From Lachnospiraceae bacterium (GTDB taxonomy: Bacteria > Bacillota > Clostridia > Lachnospirales > Lachnospiraceae): 64,000 nt of DNA. Both the position numbers and the translations under genes were made by a program. The stretch is from assembly GCA_021203305.1 (NCBI GenBank), contig JAJQBK010000015.1:1-64000 (forward strand), in the 5' to 3' direction. The notes below the pieces were generated by a model, which worked only from the letters and a program-made list of their open reading frames with translations, had not been told where the DNA came from and searched no databases. The stretch's first letter is position 1, and every line of letters begins with the position of its first letter. Shown here piece after piece: positions 1-9,580 of this stretch.

Positions 1-86
1 CAGCCCTCTTCTTTGGAATCTTCAGGGTTGCATTGCTGTTTATTTGTCAAGGTTCCCTGCCGCTCATTCTCAGCGGCAACTCATAT

Positions 87-208
87 AATTTAACACACTT
101 TCGTTTCTTTGTCAACAACTTTTTTGACTTTTTTCTAAGTGATGTTTTTATCGAGGCCGCTCTTTCAGAGCGCTTTCTTACTATACTAAATGTGTTAAAA
201 TTTGTCAA
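87..208 (-). promoter_or_regulatory. Tandem promoters, probable rRNA operon P1 and P2
   Basis: Reading the minus strand toward position 1, P1 has TTGACA (203-208), a 17-bp spacer and TATAGT (180-185). P2 has TTGACA (110-115), a 17-bp spacer and TAAATT (87-92). They are 93 bp apart. Downstream are a GCCGCT/AGCGGC hairpin (about 61-79) and a GAACCTTGACAAATAAACAG-like leader resembling Firmicute 16S rRNA leaders. Two near-consensus tandem promoters with no protein gene following inside the window suggest an rRNA operon that starts left of position 1. The 16S gene itself is not in the window, so the target is an inference. Confidence 0.6.
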
Positions 209-237
209 CCATAAATTTTATTTTTTTGTTACTATTC

Positions 238-485
238 GTTACTATTCACAGCCGACTTGAGAGATATAAACAGACTCGTCAAGCGTAGTTTGCTTGTAAG
301 AGGCTGATTATATCTCTCAAGTTGACTGAGAATCAGTCACTTTCTCTACGAGACGCCCTTCGGGTGCCTCTCATAAGCAAAAAGATGAGCGGCGTTTTCT
401 GCCGCGCCGGACAGCTTGCTGGACGCTTTTGCGCATGTGGGGCACCCGAAGGGCGTCTCGTAGAGGAAATGGCTGTGAATAGTAA
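238..485. repeat. Nested palindromic element (MITE-like or complex terminator) after polC
   Basis: The outer arms TTACTATTCACAGCC (238-252) and GGCTGTGAATAGTAA (471-485) are perfect inverted repeats. Inside are two further hairpins: ACTTGAGAGATATAA (254-268) pairing with 308-322, and a 26-bp arm (343-368) pairing with 441-466. The second hairpin has a loop that itself holds GC-rich pairing. The whole folds as a three-way junction and ends two bases before the polC stop codon. It could act as a terminator or be a small palindromic mobile repeat; the outer-arm motif recurs elsewhere in the window. No protein gene is visible in 1-486. Confidence 0.65.
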
Positions 486-486
486 A

Positions 487-3400
487 TCACATCAGGTCAA
501 ACAGGCTGATCTGGTTGCTCTCGGGAAGGTTCTTCAGAATGCCCAACTCGCAGAGCTTGTCCGTGATGGTCTGAGATACCTTCGCCCGCTCCCGGAAATC
601 GTCCTTGCTCAGGAACTCTCCCTGTGAAGCTGCAGCAGCTATGGACTCCGCCGCGGTCTCCCCCAGGCCGGCGATAGAGCTTAAGGCCGGCATGATCTTT
701 CCGTCTATGATCTGAAAATTGCGGGCATGCGCCTTAAAAATATCGATGGGCAGGAATTCAAAGCCTCTGGCGTACATCTCCAGGACGCTCTTCATATCCT
801 TATAGGTGTCCTCATCGGTCTTGGTCCATTTATCCTTTCTGGCTTTCAGCTCCGCCATATTTCTGCGCAGCTTCTCCTTCCCCTGGCACATCAGCTCATA
901 GGAAAAGCCGGAGGCCCGGATGCTGAAATAGGCCGCGTAATAAGCCAGAGGATAATTAATTTTAAAATAACCGATTCTCCACGCCATCATCACATAAGCC
1001 GCCGCGTGAGCCTTGGGGAACATGTATTTGATTTTTTTGCAGGACCAGATATACCAGTCGGGGACGTTGTGCTCCGTCATTGTCTGTTCCATCTCCGGCT
1101 TTAGTCCCTTACCCTTACGAACGCTCTCCATGATGGTGAAGGCCATGGAGCTCTCCACGCCCATGCGGATCAGATAGGTCATAATATCGTCTCTGGTGCA
1201 GATGGCCGTACCGATGGTGGCCTTTCCCTCCAGAATCAGGGTCTGAGCGTTGCCCAGCCATACATCCGTGCCATGTCCCAGGCCTGAAATGCGAATCAGG
1301 TCGGAAAACCGCTGGGGCTTCGTATCCCTGAGCATCTGAAACACAAATTCCGTGCCGAACTCCGGAATCCCCAGGCTCCCCAGATCCGTGCCGTCAATGT
1401 CCTCCGGGGAGATTCCCAGAGCGGAGGTGTTCTGAAACAGGCTTATAACCTGCTTATCATCCAGCGGCACCGTGGTCGGGTCCACGCCGGTCAGATCCTG
1501 CAGTATGTGGATCATGGTTGGATCATCATGCCCCAGGATATCCAGCTTCAACAGATTATGGTCAATGGAATGATAATCAAAATGGGTGGTGACAATATCC
1601 GTACTCATGTCGTTGGCCGGGTGCTGCACCGGGGTGAAGGAGTTGATATTTTCCCCAAGAGGCAGCACGATAATGCCGCCGGGGTGCTGGCCCGTGGTGC
1701 GGCGGACGCCTGTACAGCCCATGCTGATTCTGTTGATCTCACAGCCTCTTTTGGTGCTTCCCCTTTCCTCATAATAACGGCGCACATAGCCGTAGGCGGT
1801 CTTGTCCGCCAGGGTGCCCACCGTCCCGGCCTTGAAGGTCTGGCCCGCCCCGAAAATAACCTCCGTGTATTTGTGAGCCTTGGCCTGATATTCTCCGGAA
1901 AAATTCAGGTCGATATCCGGCTCCTTGTCTCCCTTAAAGCCCAGGAATGTCTCAAAGGGAATGTCAAAGCCATCCTTGGTCAGGGGCGCGCCGCACACCG
2001 GGCAGACCTTGTCCGGCATATCGCAGCCGCTGCTGCCCTCGCTTAAGGCCTGCTGGATCTCGGGGCCGTCAAACTCGGAATAGTGGCATTTTTTACAATA
2101 ATAATGGGGCTGCAGAGGATTGACCTCGGTGATTCCAGCCATAGTGGCCACAAAGGAGGAGCCCACAGAGCCCCGGCTGCCTACCAGATAGCCGTCCTCA
2201 TTGGACTTCCACACCAGCTTCTGGGCGATAATATACATCACCGCGAAGCCGTTTTTGATGATGGAGTTCAGCTCCTTCTCCAGCCTGTTTTTCACAATAT
2301 CCGGCAGATTCTCCCCATACATTTCATGAGCCCTGGTATAGCAGATTTCCTTCAGGGTCTTATCTGAATCCGGAATCACCGGCGGGCACTTGTCCGGTCG
2401 AACCGGGGAGATGTGCTCAATCATATCCGCGATTTTATTGGGGTTGGTGATGACAACCTCTTTTGCCTTCTCCGGTCCGAGATACTCAAATTCCTTCAGC
2501 ATCTCCTCCGTGGTGCGCAGATACAGGGGAGCCTGAGAATCCGCGTCTGTGAAGCCCTTCCCCGCCATAATGATCCGGCGGTAGACCTCGTCCTCCGGAT
2601 CCAGAAAATGAACGTCACAGGTGGCTACAACAGGCTTATTGAACTGCTCGCCCAGCTCCACAATCCGGCGGTTCAGATTTTTGATATCCTCCTCGGAATT
2701 GACGTTGCGAACCTTCTTGGAATCAATCATAAAGGCGTTATTTCCCACAGGCTGTATTTCCAGATAATCATAGAAGGACACGATGCTGGCGATGTCCTCG
2801 TCGCTTTTTTCATCCAGAAGAGCTCTGTAAAGCTCGCCAGCCTCGCAGGCGCTGCCGATAATGATGCCCTCCCGCAGCTCGTTCATCAGGCTCCTGGGCA
2901 CCTTGGGCACCCGGTTAAAATATTTCAGATGAGATTCGCTGACCATGGTGTACAGATTCACACGGCCGACGTCATTTTGCGCCAGAAGAATGATATGGTA
3001 GGAGGGAAGCTTCGCGATGGCTTGAGCGCTGCCCCGGCCCATGGAGTTTAACTGGGTCAGCGTTTCCACGCCCCGTTCCCCGCACATCCCGATCATTTTT
3101 AAGAAAATAAGGGCCGTGCATTCCGCGTCGTCCACCGCCCTGTGATGGTGCTCCAGAGACACCTTCAGAGTCTTCGCCACCGCGTCCAGGGTATGCTTGC
3201 TCTGGCCGGGCAGAAGAACCCGGGACATGGCCAGCGTATCCAGGTAAGTATAGGTAAAGGGATACCCAAGCCGTCTGCAATTTTCCCGGATAAAGCCGGT
3301 GTCAAACCTGGCGTTGTGAGCCACAAGCCCGCAGCCCTCACAGAATTTCAGGAAGCGAGGAAGCACCGCGTCAATCTCCTCCGCGCCGCTGACCATATCG

Positions 3401-5007
3401 TCAGTGATGCTGGTCAGCTTCGTGATTTCAAAGGGAATGGGTGTCTTCGGATTGACAAATTCGGAGAATCTGTCAATGATCTCTCCGTTTACAACCTTCA
3501 CGGCGCCAATCTCAATAATGCGATTTTTGACAGGTGAAAAACCGGTGGTCTCGATGTCAAACACCACATAGCTGTCCCGCAGGGTGCCGGTCAGGTCCTC
3601 CCCGGCGGCAATCTCCGCGGTATCATCCACCAGATAGGCCTCGCAGCCGTAAATCACCTTGAAGAAATTCTCTTTGTCAGGCTCGATTCCCGCCTCCTTG
3701 CAGCGGGCCTTCTCCGCCTTCCACAAATCCTCCCAGACATGGTTGGCCGTGGGGAAGGACTGTACCACGCCGTGGTCGGTGACAGCGATTGCCTTATGCC
3801 CCCAGCTGTAGGCTCTTTTAATGATATCGCTGACCTCGGAGACGCCGTCCATGTCGCTCATCTTCGTATGGCAGTGCAGCTCCACCCGCTTTTCCGGGCT
3901 GTGATCCTCCCTCTTTACCGTAAAATCTATGGACTTTCTGATGCCCGCCACGGAGCCGATGGTCAGCTCCCTGTCAAAGCTGTCCATCATGGTCATGCCC
4001 TTCAGCTTCAGAAAGGCACCCACCTTTACATTGGCTGTCAGCTCCTCCACCTGATCCTTGCGGACAAAAATCTTGATGGTAATGCTGTCCGTAAGGTCCG
4101 TCATGACAAAGGAAAGGATCACCCGCTCATTTCTGATTTCCCGCTGTTCTATGGAGATCACCTTTCCCTGAATGATGACCTCCCCCATTTCGCCAAGGAT
4201 ATCTTCCATTTTTACGACAGGGCCGTCGAAGTCCTTCCCATAGACCAGATCTGGATTGTCGCCGCTTTTCAGGCTCCGGCGATACTGAGGCCTGTTTCCG
4301 GACGAATCCCCGTTTCCGGCCTGGGTCCTCCTGAACGAAGAGGTATTGCTTCCGGCCTGGCCCCTTCCAAGCGAAGAGATATTCCGGGCGGTATCCGCAT
4401 TTTTTTCCTTTTTAGCGTTGATGAAAAGGTCTTCCTCCGCTTTCTTTTCCTTTTCAGGGTTGATGAAAATGTCTTCCTCCGCGTCCTCTTCCTTTTTGAC
4501 TTCTTGATAGCTGTACGTAAAAGAAACTGCCAGCCCGCATCTTTCAAGGAACACCTTGTCCAGAATGGCCCGCAGTTCTTTTTCCTGCATATGTCCGATA
4601 CAGTTATCCTCCATCTCCACGTGGACGTGGTCTTTGGACGGATAGGTAATCTTCGCTTTTTTAAATAAAATATAGAGGACGTGGCTGTATGCCTTCAGCT
4701 CCTCCAGAATGGAATCCCGGTAAAGCTCCATCACCGTTTTGGCGTCATACTGGCTGCTCAGATCAAAGCGTTCATAAATTTTGAGCTGCCAGGAATCTCT
4801 GTAGGAGCCAAGCATCCCATTTAAAATATCCTCCACCCGGAAAATATCTCTCTTAGGAATCAGGAAGCCGCTCCTGATATAGACGCGCAGCAGATTTTGG
4901 CTTTTCACGCTGGCCACCCGGGTCACGCTCACCTGCTCCATCTCATCCTTCAGCCTGCCCTCCAGCTTTAAATATGGAAAAACCTCCAGAAAATTTTTTT
5001 CCTCCAT
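487..5007 (-). CDS. polC: DNA polymerase III alpha subunit, PolC type
   Basis: This is the Gram-positive replicative polymerase with built-in proofreading. At 1506 residues it has the usual PolC length. The order seen is: N-terminal domain; OB fold (about 245-360); PHP domain with VELHCHTKMSD and AVTDHG (about 375-425); DEDDh exonuclease starting FDIETTGF (about 480-640, with HHHRAVDDAE); then a palm/fingers region with GSRGSVGSSF, zinc-type CKKC and CPVC pairs, and PDIDLNFSG. The start is supported by GGGGAG upstream of ATG. The linker at about 175-240 is low complexity and holds internally repeated segments (EEDIFIN/EEDLFIN, then RGQAG/RTQAG). It is followed on the same strand by the palindrome at 238-485, a likely transcription end. 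Confidence 0.98.
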   Translation of the reverse strand: MEEKNFLEVFPYLKLEGRLKDEMEQVSVTRVASVKSQNLLRVYIRSGFLIPKRDIFRVEDILNGMLGSYRDSWQLKIYERFDLSSQYDAKTVMELYRDSILEELKAYSHVLYILFKKAKITYPSKDHVHVEMEDNCIGHMQEKELRAILDKVFLERCGLAVSFTYSYQEVKKEEDAEEDIFINPEKEKKAEEDLFINAKKEKNADTARNISSLGRGQAGSNTSSFRRTQAGNGDSSGNRPQYRRSLKSGDNPDLVYGKDFDGPVVKMEDILGEMGEVIIQGKVISIEQREIRNERVILSFVMTDLTDSITIKIFVRKDQVEELTANVKVGAFLKLKGMTMMDSFDRELTIGSVAGIRKSIDFTVKREDHSPEKRVELHCHTKMSDMDGVSEVSDIIKRAYSWGHKAIAVTDHGVVQSFPTANHVWEDLWKAEKARCKEAGIEPDKENFFKVIYGCEAYLVDDTAEIAAGEDLTGTLRDSYVVFDIETTGFSPVKNRIIEIGAVKVVNGEIIDRFSEFVNPKTPIPFEITKLTSITDDMVSGAEEIDAVLPRFLKFCEGCGLVAHNARFDTGFIRENCRRLGYPFTYTYLDTLAMSRVLLPGQSKHTLDAVAKTLKVSLEHHHRAVDDAECTALIFLKMIGMCGERGVETLTQLNSMGRGSAQAIAKLPSYHIILLAQNDVGRVNLYTMVSESHLKYFNRVPKVPRSLMNELREGIIIGSACEAGELYRALLDEKSDEDIASIVSFYDYLEIQPVGNNAFMIDSKKVRNVNSEEDIKNLNRRIVELGEQFNKPVVATCDVHFLDPEDEVYRRIIMAGKGFTDADSQAPLYLRTTEEMLKEFEYLGPEKAKEVVITNPNKIADMIEHISPVRPDKCPPVIPDSDKTLKEICYTRAHEMYGENLPDIVKNRLEKELNSIIKNGFAVMYIIAQKLVWKSNEDGYLVGSRGSVGSSFVATMAGITEVNPLQPHYYCKKCHYSEFDGPEIQQALSEGSSGCDMPDKVCPVCGAPLTKDGFDIPFETFLGFKGDKEPDIDLNFSGEYQAKAHKYTEVIFGAGQTFKAGTVGTLADKTAYGYVRRYYEERGSTKRGCEINRISMGCTGVRRTTGQHPGGIIVLPLGENINSFTPVQHPANDMSTDIVTTHFDYHSIDHNLLKLDILGHDDPTMIHILQDLTGVDPTTVPLDDKQVISLFQNTSALGISPEDIDGTDLGSLGIPEFGTEFVFQMLRDTKPQRFSDLIRISGLGHGTDVWLGNAQTLILEGKATIGTAICTRDDIMTYLIRMGVESSMAFTIMESVRKGKGLKPEMEQTMTEHNVPDWYIWSCKKIKYMFPKAHAAAYVMMAWRIGYFKINYPLAYYAAYFSIRASGFSYELMCQGKEKLRRNMAELKARKDKWTKTDEDTYKDMKSVLEMYARGFEFLPIDIFKAHARNFQIIDGKIMPALSSIAGLGETAAESIAAAASQGEFLSKDDFRERAKVSQTITDKLCELGILKNLPESNQISLFDLM

Positions 5008-5041
5008 GTATGACTCCCCTGATTCGGAATTCCTTTAAGGC

Positions 5042-6097
5042 TCACTCAGACTCCCAGTGATCCAGCTCGTAACGCAGAGTCTCCAAAAGCTCAGCCTCCG
5101 GCACCTTCCTCACAATCTGCCCTTTTTTGATCAGGAGGCCCTCGGAAATTCCGCCGGCAATGCCGATATCAGCCTCCTTCGCCTCGCCCGGCCCGTTGAC
5201 CACGCAGCCCATCACCGCCACCTTGATATTGAGCGGATAGGCCGCCACCATGGTCTCCACCTGATTGGCCAGGCTGATCAGGTCGATTTTCGTCCGCCCG
5301 CAGGTGGGACAGGACACCACCTCGATGCCGCCCTCTCTCAGCCCCAGGGTGCGCAGAATCAGTTTGGCGGACTTGATCTCCTCCACCGGATCGCCGGTCA
5401 GAGAAACCCGGATGGTGTCGCCGATACCCCGGCTTAAAATCAGGCCCAGGCCGATGGCAGACTTGATATTGCCGCTCCAGACCGTGCCCGCTTCCGTGAT
5501 TCCCACATGCAGCGGATGATCCGTCTGCTTCGCGAGCATTTCATGGGCTTCCACGCACATCAGGACGTCTGAGGATTTGATGCTGACCACCAGATTGTCA
5601 TAGCCAAGATCCTCGATCAGTTTTACCTTGTCCATAGCGCTTTCCACGATACCCGCGGCTGTGACGCCATGATATTTTTCCACCAGATTCTTTTCCAGGG
5701 AGCCGCTGTTGACGCCCACACGAATGGGGATATAGCGGTCCTTCGCCTCTCTCACCACCGCCTTTACCCGGTCAATATCGCCGATATTGCCGGGATTGAT
5801 ACGGATCTTGTCCGCTCCGTTCTCCATGGCGGCTATAGCCATCCGGTAATCAAAGTGAATGTCCGCCACCAGCGGAATATGAATCTGCTTTTTGATCTCC
5901 GGCAGCGCGGCCGCCGCTTCCTTCGTGGGGACAGTGCAGCGGATGATCTCGCAGCCCGCCTGCTCCAATCTCAGGATCTGCGCCACGGTGGCGTTTACGT
6001 CCTCGGTGGGGGTGTTGGTCATGGACTGGATCAGGATGGGGTTGCCGCCGCCGATCAGTCTGTCGCCGATTCTGACTGTTTTTGTGTGTTCTCGCAT
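5042..6097 (-). CDS. ispG: (E)-4-hydroxy-3-methylbut-2-enyl-diphosphate synthase (flavodoxin)
   Basis: It catalyses the penultimate MEP-pathway step, converting MEcPP to HMBPP with a 4Fe-4S cluster. The 351-residue length matches the short bacterial form. The TIM-barrel start (ILIQSMTNTPTEDV) and the C-terminal cluster-binding region with SCPTCGRTKID and VMGCVVNGPGE are present. It lies 34 bp upstream of polC on the same strand, below dxr and rseP, an arrangement common in Clostridia where isoprenoid and envelope genes precede polC. The ribosome site ahead of the ATG is weak. Confidence 0.97.
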   Translation of the reverse strand: MREHTKTVRIGDRLIGGGNPILIQSMTNTPTEDVNATVAQILRLEQAGCEIIRCTVPTKEAAAALPEIKKQIHIPLVADIHFDYRMAIAAMENGADKIRINPGNIGDIDRVKAVVREAKDRYIPIRVGVNSGSLEKNLVEKYHGVTAAGIVESAMDKVKLIEDLGYDNLVVSIKSSDVLMCVEAHEMLAKQTDHPLHVGITEAGTVWSGNIKSAIGLGLILSRGIGDTIRVSLTGDPVEEIKSAKLILRTLGLREGGIEVVSCPTCGRTKIDLISLANQVETMVAAYPLNIKVAVMGCVVNGPGEAKEADIGIAGGISEGLLIKKGQIVRKVPEAELLETLRYELDHWESE

Positions 6098-6134
6098 GTT
6101 CTTTATCCTATATGAAAAGTTTATGGCAGTTTCC

Positions 6135-6210
6135 GGAGACAGCGTTTAAAAAAAGCACGGCGAAAAACTTATCGTTAATCTTCGCCTTAGCTTTTTTTAA
6201 CGCTGTCTCC
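6135..6210. terminator. Long perfect-stem hairpin between rseP and ispG
   Basis: GGAGACAGCG (6135-6144) pairs with CGCTGTCTCC (6201-6210). The stem continues inward through an A-run opposite a T-run and a CGGCGAA/TTCGCC inner stem, giving close to 28 paired positions with few mismatches. It could be an intrinsic terminator or attenuator on the minus strand between rseP and ispG, or a palindromic repeat. Confidence 0.55.
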
Positions 6211-6234
6211 TGCTCCCCGTCAGAAAATATATTT

Positions 6235-7323
6235 TCAGAAGAAGATATTCCTGATGTCGTTGAAGAACAAAAACACCATCAAAACCATCAGCAGCACAAA
6301 GCCGATGGTATTCACAATGCCCTCTTTTTCAGGCGGAATGGGCTTACCGCGGACCAGCTCCACGGCCATTAACAGGATGCGGCCGCCGTCCAGGGCCGGA
6401 ATGGGAAGGAGGTTGATAATTCCCAGATTGACGCTGAGCAGAGAGGCCAGATTCATCATCGTCAGAAGGGTCGACAGCCAGCCCGCGGTCTTCACCTCAT
6501 CATAGGTTTCGCTGACCAGGTTGGCGACGCCGACTACGCCGGACACATCCTCGCTACTGACCTGTCCCTGGATGATCTGCAATAGGCTTTTGTAGACGGA
6601 GGTAGCCGCATAGCGCACCTCGTACACCGCGTACTGCACCGCCTTCAGTCCGGTGAACTGGACATACTCACCGCCGGTGATGCCCATATAATACCGGCCC
6701 TCCTCCTCGTCATACATGGGTGTGAAGGTATAGGTCAGGCGCTCTCCGTCTCTTTCCACTACAATGGTGTACTCATTTCCCCGGTTCAGCTGGGAGATCA
6801 CCGATACCTCCCGGTAGAGGTAGACTCTCTCTCCATTGACGGAAATAATGGTATCCCCGGCCTCAATTCCCGCCTCCTCGGCAGGATAGCCCTCCATCAC
6901 GCTGACCACCACCGGCAGGTCCGTGTAAGAAAAATTGACAATAAATACGCTGAAAATAAAAGCAAGGACTATATTGGCCAGGGGGCCCGCCACCACTGTG
7001 GCAAACCGCGCGCCCAGAGAGGCGTCGTTAAAAAACTTCCCCTTTGAGCCGTCGTTTTTATCCTCCAACACCGGACTCTCGGGCAAGCTTTCCTGCTGTC
7101 CATCCTTTTGTGTCACGTCATCCTCAAACACACAGGCGCCGCCGATGGGCAGAACCCGAAGAGAATAGATGGTACCGCCCTTTTCAAACTGGGCGATCTT
7201 CGGACCCATGCCGATCATAAACTCCACCACATGAATCCCGTTCATCTTGGCGACCAGCAGATGTCCCCCCTCGTGAGAAATCAGCAATACCCCCAGAATA
7301 ATGATAAATATGAGTATCGACAA
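6235..7323 (-). CDS. rseP: RIP metalloprotease RseP (site-2 protease)
   Basis: This is an intramembrane zinc protease that cleaves membrane-embedded anti-sigma factors or signal peptides. The active-site motif HEGGH lies in the first membrane segment (HEFGH in many homologues). A PDZ domain (about residues 155-230) contains GYPAEEAGIEAGD, and a second catalytic motif NLLPIPALDGGR lies in a later membrane segment; a final membrane helix closes the protein. I chose the TTG at 7323 because GGAGGA lies 8 nt upstream and the protein then begins directly at the first membrane helix. A longer frame from 7401 has no good ribosome site. It sits between dxr and ispG. Confidence 0.93.
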   Translation of the reverse strand: MSILIFIIILGVLLISHEGGHLLVAKMNGIHVVEFMIGMGPKIAQFEKGGTIYSLRVLPIGGACVFEDDVTQKDGQQESLPESPVLEDKNDGSKGKFFNDASLGARFATVVAGPLANIVLAFIFSVFIVNFSYTDLPVVVSVMEGYPAEEAGIEAGDTIISVNGERVYLYREVSVISQLNRGNEYTIVVERDGERLTYTFTPMYDEEEGRYYMGITGGEYVQFTGLKAVQYAVYEVRYAATSVYKSLLQIIQGQVSSEDVSGVVGVANLVSETYDEVKTAGWLSTLLTMMNLASLLSVNLGIINLLPIPALDGGRILLMAVELVRGKPIPPEKEGIVNTIGFVLLMVLMVFLFFNDIRNIFF

Positions 7324-7458
7324 ATTATACTGTCCTCCGTTTACTGTCAGAATAATGTAACAGTCGAATCCATGCCATAATTGCGCAGCCATGCTCTGCA
7401 AATATGCCTGACTGAAAGCACGGATATCAGACTTTTTTATAGAAGTGGATCAGGCCGT

Positions 7459-8607
7459 TCATAACGCCATTTCCCGGATATGCGCGTAGGTCTCCTGCTC
7501 CGCGGAAAGAATTTCCTCCACATCCGGGTCCGGAACCGGCGTATGCCGCTCCATGCAGGCCTCAATGATATCCGTAATCTTCAAAAATGAGATTTTTTTC
7601 TGTAAAAATAAAGACACCGCCATCTCATTGGCCGCGTTGAAGACGGTAGGCATGGTGCCGCCGGTCCGTCCCGCGTTCACCGCCAGCTTCAGCGCCCGGA
7701 AGGTATCCGTGTCCGGCGCCTCAAAGGTCAGCTGTCCCAACCGGTAAAAATCCAGCCGCTCCCCGGCAAGCGGTTTTCTGTCCGGGTAAAACAGCGCGTA
7801 CTGGATGGGCAGCTTCATGTCCGGCGTACCCAGCTGAGCCATGACCGCGCCGTCCTCGTACTCCACCATGCTGTGGACCACGCTCTGAGGATGCACCACC
7901 ACCTGAATCTGATCATAGTCCACGTTGAAGAGCCATTTCGCCTCCATGACCTCCAGTCCCTTGTTGACCAGGGTAGCGGAATCGATGGTGATCTTGCGCC
8001 CCATGGTCCAGTTGGGATGCTTTAAGGCGTCCTCCACCCGCACGTTTTGAAGCTGCTCTGTAGTTCTGCCGCGGAATGGGCCGCCGGAGGCTGTCAGCAG
8101 AATCTTGTGAATCCGGTTCTGACGGTTGCCCTGCAAAGACTGAAAAATGGCGCTGTGTTCACTGTCCACAGGCAGAACGGATACTCCCGCCTCCTTCGCC
8201 AGCGGCATGATGATGTGACCGGCTGTCACCAGCGTCTCCTTATTGGCCAGGGCGATGTCCTTGCCCGCTTTCATGGCCGCGATGGTGGGCCGGATGCCAA
8301 TCATACCCACGACGGCTGTGACGAGCATTTCCACCGTTGGATAAGTGGACGCCTCGATCAGCCCCTCCATACCCCGGCACACCCGGATACTTGTATCCGT
8401 CAGGCGTGTCTTTAACTCCTCGTAAGCCTTTTCTTCCCACATGACTGCCAGCTTCGGCGAGAATTCTCTGGCCTGTTTTTCCATTAAATCCACATTCCGG
8501 CCGGCTGCCAGCACCTCCACCTGAAGAAGCTCCGGATTGGCTCTGACAATGTCGAGGGTCTGCGTGCCGATGGAGCCGGTAGAGCCAAGAATGCCTATTT
8601 TTTTCAT
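7459..8607 (-). CDS. dxr: 1-deoxy-D-xylulose 5-phosphate reductoisomerase
   Basis: It performs the first committed MEP-pathway step, converting DXP to MEP with NADPH and a divalent metal. The N-terminal Rossmann motif GILGSTGSIG is followed by LANKETLVTAG and the metal and substrate region PVDSEHSAIFQSL, then a C-terminal helical domain ending near residue 382, the usual size. The ATG at 8607 has GGAAG 9 nt upstream; a TTG two codons earlier is too close to that site. It is the middle gene of cdsA-dxr-rseP. Confidence 0.97.
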   Translation of the reverse strand: MKKIGILGSTGSIGTQTLDIVRANPELLQVEVLAAGRNVDLMEKQAREFSPKLAVMWEEKAYEELKTRLTDTSIRVCRGMEGLIEASTYPTVEMLVTAVVGMIGIRPTIAAMKAGKDIALANKETLVTAGHIIMPLAKEAGVSVLPVDSEHSAIFQSLQGNRQNRIHKILLTASGGPFRGRTTEQLQNVRVEDALKHPNWTMGRKITIDSATLVNKGLEVMEAKWLFNVDYDQIQVVVHPQSVVHSMVEYEDGAVMAQLGTPDMKLPIQYALFYPDRKPLAGERLDFYRLGQLTFEAPDTDTFRALKLAVNAGRTGGTMPTVFNAANEMAVSLFLQKKISFLKITDIIEACMERHTPVPDPDVEEILSAEQETYAHIREMAL

Positions 8608-8722
8608 AATCAATCACTTCCTTTTCCAGCGGGATACTGTCTGCAATTATAGTAAGGAATTGTTACAGAACGGACATCATGACGCCTTATTTTTCACGGC
8701 GCCACTCCAATGTCAAAGATCC

Positions 8723-9568
8723 TTAAAGGGTAAAACCCGGCAGCAGATACATCAGAAAGTACACGCAGGGCGCGGTAAAAATCACACTGTCAAAACGATC
8801 CAGTATCCCGCCATGGCCGGGAATCAGCTTCCCATAATCCTTGATGTCAAAATCCCTCTTGATGGCGGAGGCGGCTAGGTCCCCGCACTGGGAAATCACA
8901 CTGCCGATGCCGCAGACAAAGGCCACCCCGGCGGCATACTCTTCCCCGAATAACAGAATGCCGAAAAGAGCGCCCAGAAGCGCCGCTCCCACAATTCCTC
9001 CGACGCAGCCCTCTATGGATTTATGAGGGCTGAGCTTTGGAAACGCCTGGTGATTGCCGATGGTCTTCCCGGTCAGAAGGCCCACGCAATAGGCGCAGGT
9101 ATCGCTGCCCCAGGCACTGACAAAAATCAGCCACACCGCCTTGTGCCCGATCCCGGGAATGGCGCTGGTCAGGCTGATAAACGAAAGCATCACCGGCACA
9201 TACACAAAGGCAAAAACCACAGGAATGATCTCAGAGGCGTGATAAAACGGGAACCGGACCACATACACCGCAAGCAGCAAAATCACAGTAAAAATCAGAA
9301 CCCCGTAAACCGCGGTCACATCATCCGTCAGGTATTCCATACAGGACTGCGCCGCCAGAACCACATAGACAGCGACAGTTCCCAGGAAGGCGACCGCTTC
9401 CAGCGCTCTGTTCTCCCGCTTATGTACGCCGACCGCCTTCAGCATCTCCCTCAGCCCCTCAACAGAAACCAGGCAAAGCAGAATGTTTAAAACCACGCCC
9501 CCCAGCTTCAGGGACGCGGCCATCACAATCACAATCACCGCACTGCTTGCCAGCCTAATCCAAAACAT
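8723..9568 (-). CDS. cdsA: Phosphatidate cytidylyltransferase
   Basis: It makes CDP-diacylglycerol from phosphatidate and CTP at the membrane, the precursor of anionic phospholipids. The polytopic protein has several hydrophobic segments and a C-terminal CDP-alcohol signature region (SQCGDLAASAIKRDFDIKDYG, followed by PGHGGILDRFDS). The 281-residue length fits. GAGGAGG precedes the ATG. It lies 12 bp downstream of uppS, the standard pairing of lipid-carrier and phospholipid genes. Confidence 0.95.
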   Translation of the reverse strand: MFWIRLASSAVIVIVMAASLKLGGVVLNILLCLVSVEGLREMLKAVGVHKRENRALEAVAFLGTVAVYVVLAAQSCMEYLTDDVTAVYGVLIFTVILLLAVYVVRFPFYHASEIIPVVFAFVYVPVMLSFISLTSAIPGIGHKAVWLIFVSAWGSDTCAYCVGLLTGKTIGNHQAFPKLSPHKSIEGCVGGIVGAALLGALFGILLFGEEYAAGVAFVCGIGSVISQCGDLAASAIKRDFDIKDYGKLIPGHGGILDRFDSVIFTAPCVYFLMYLLPGFTL

Positions 9569-9580
9569 GCCCGCTCCTCC

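Noticed and set aside
3739..4668. Long plus-strand open frame opposite polC
   Set aside because: Complete overlap with a strongly conserved polC region, no ribosome site and no recognisable protein.
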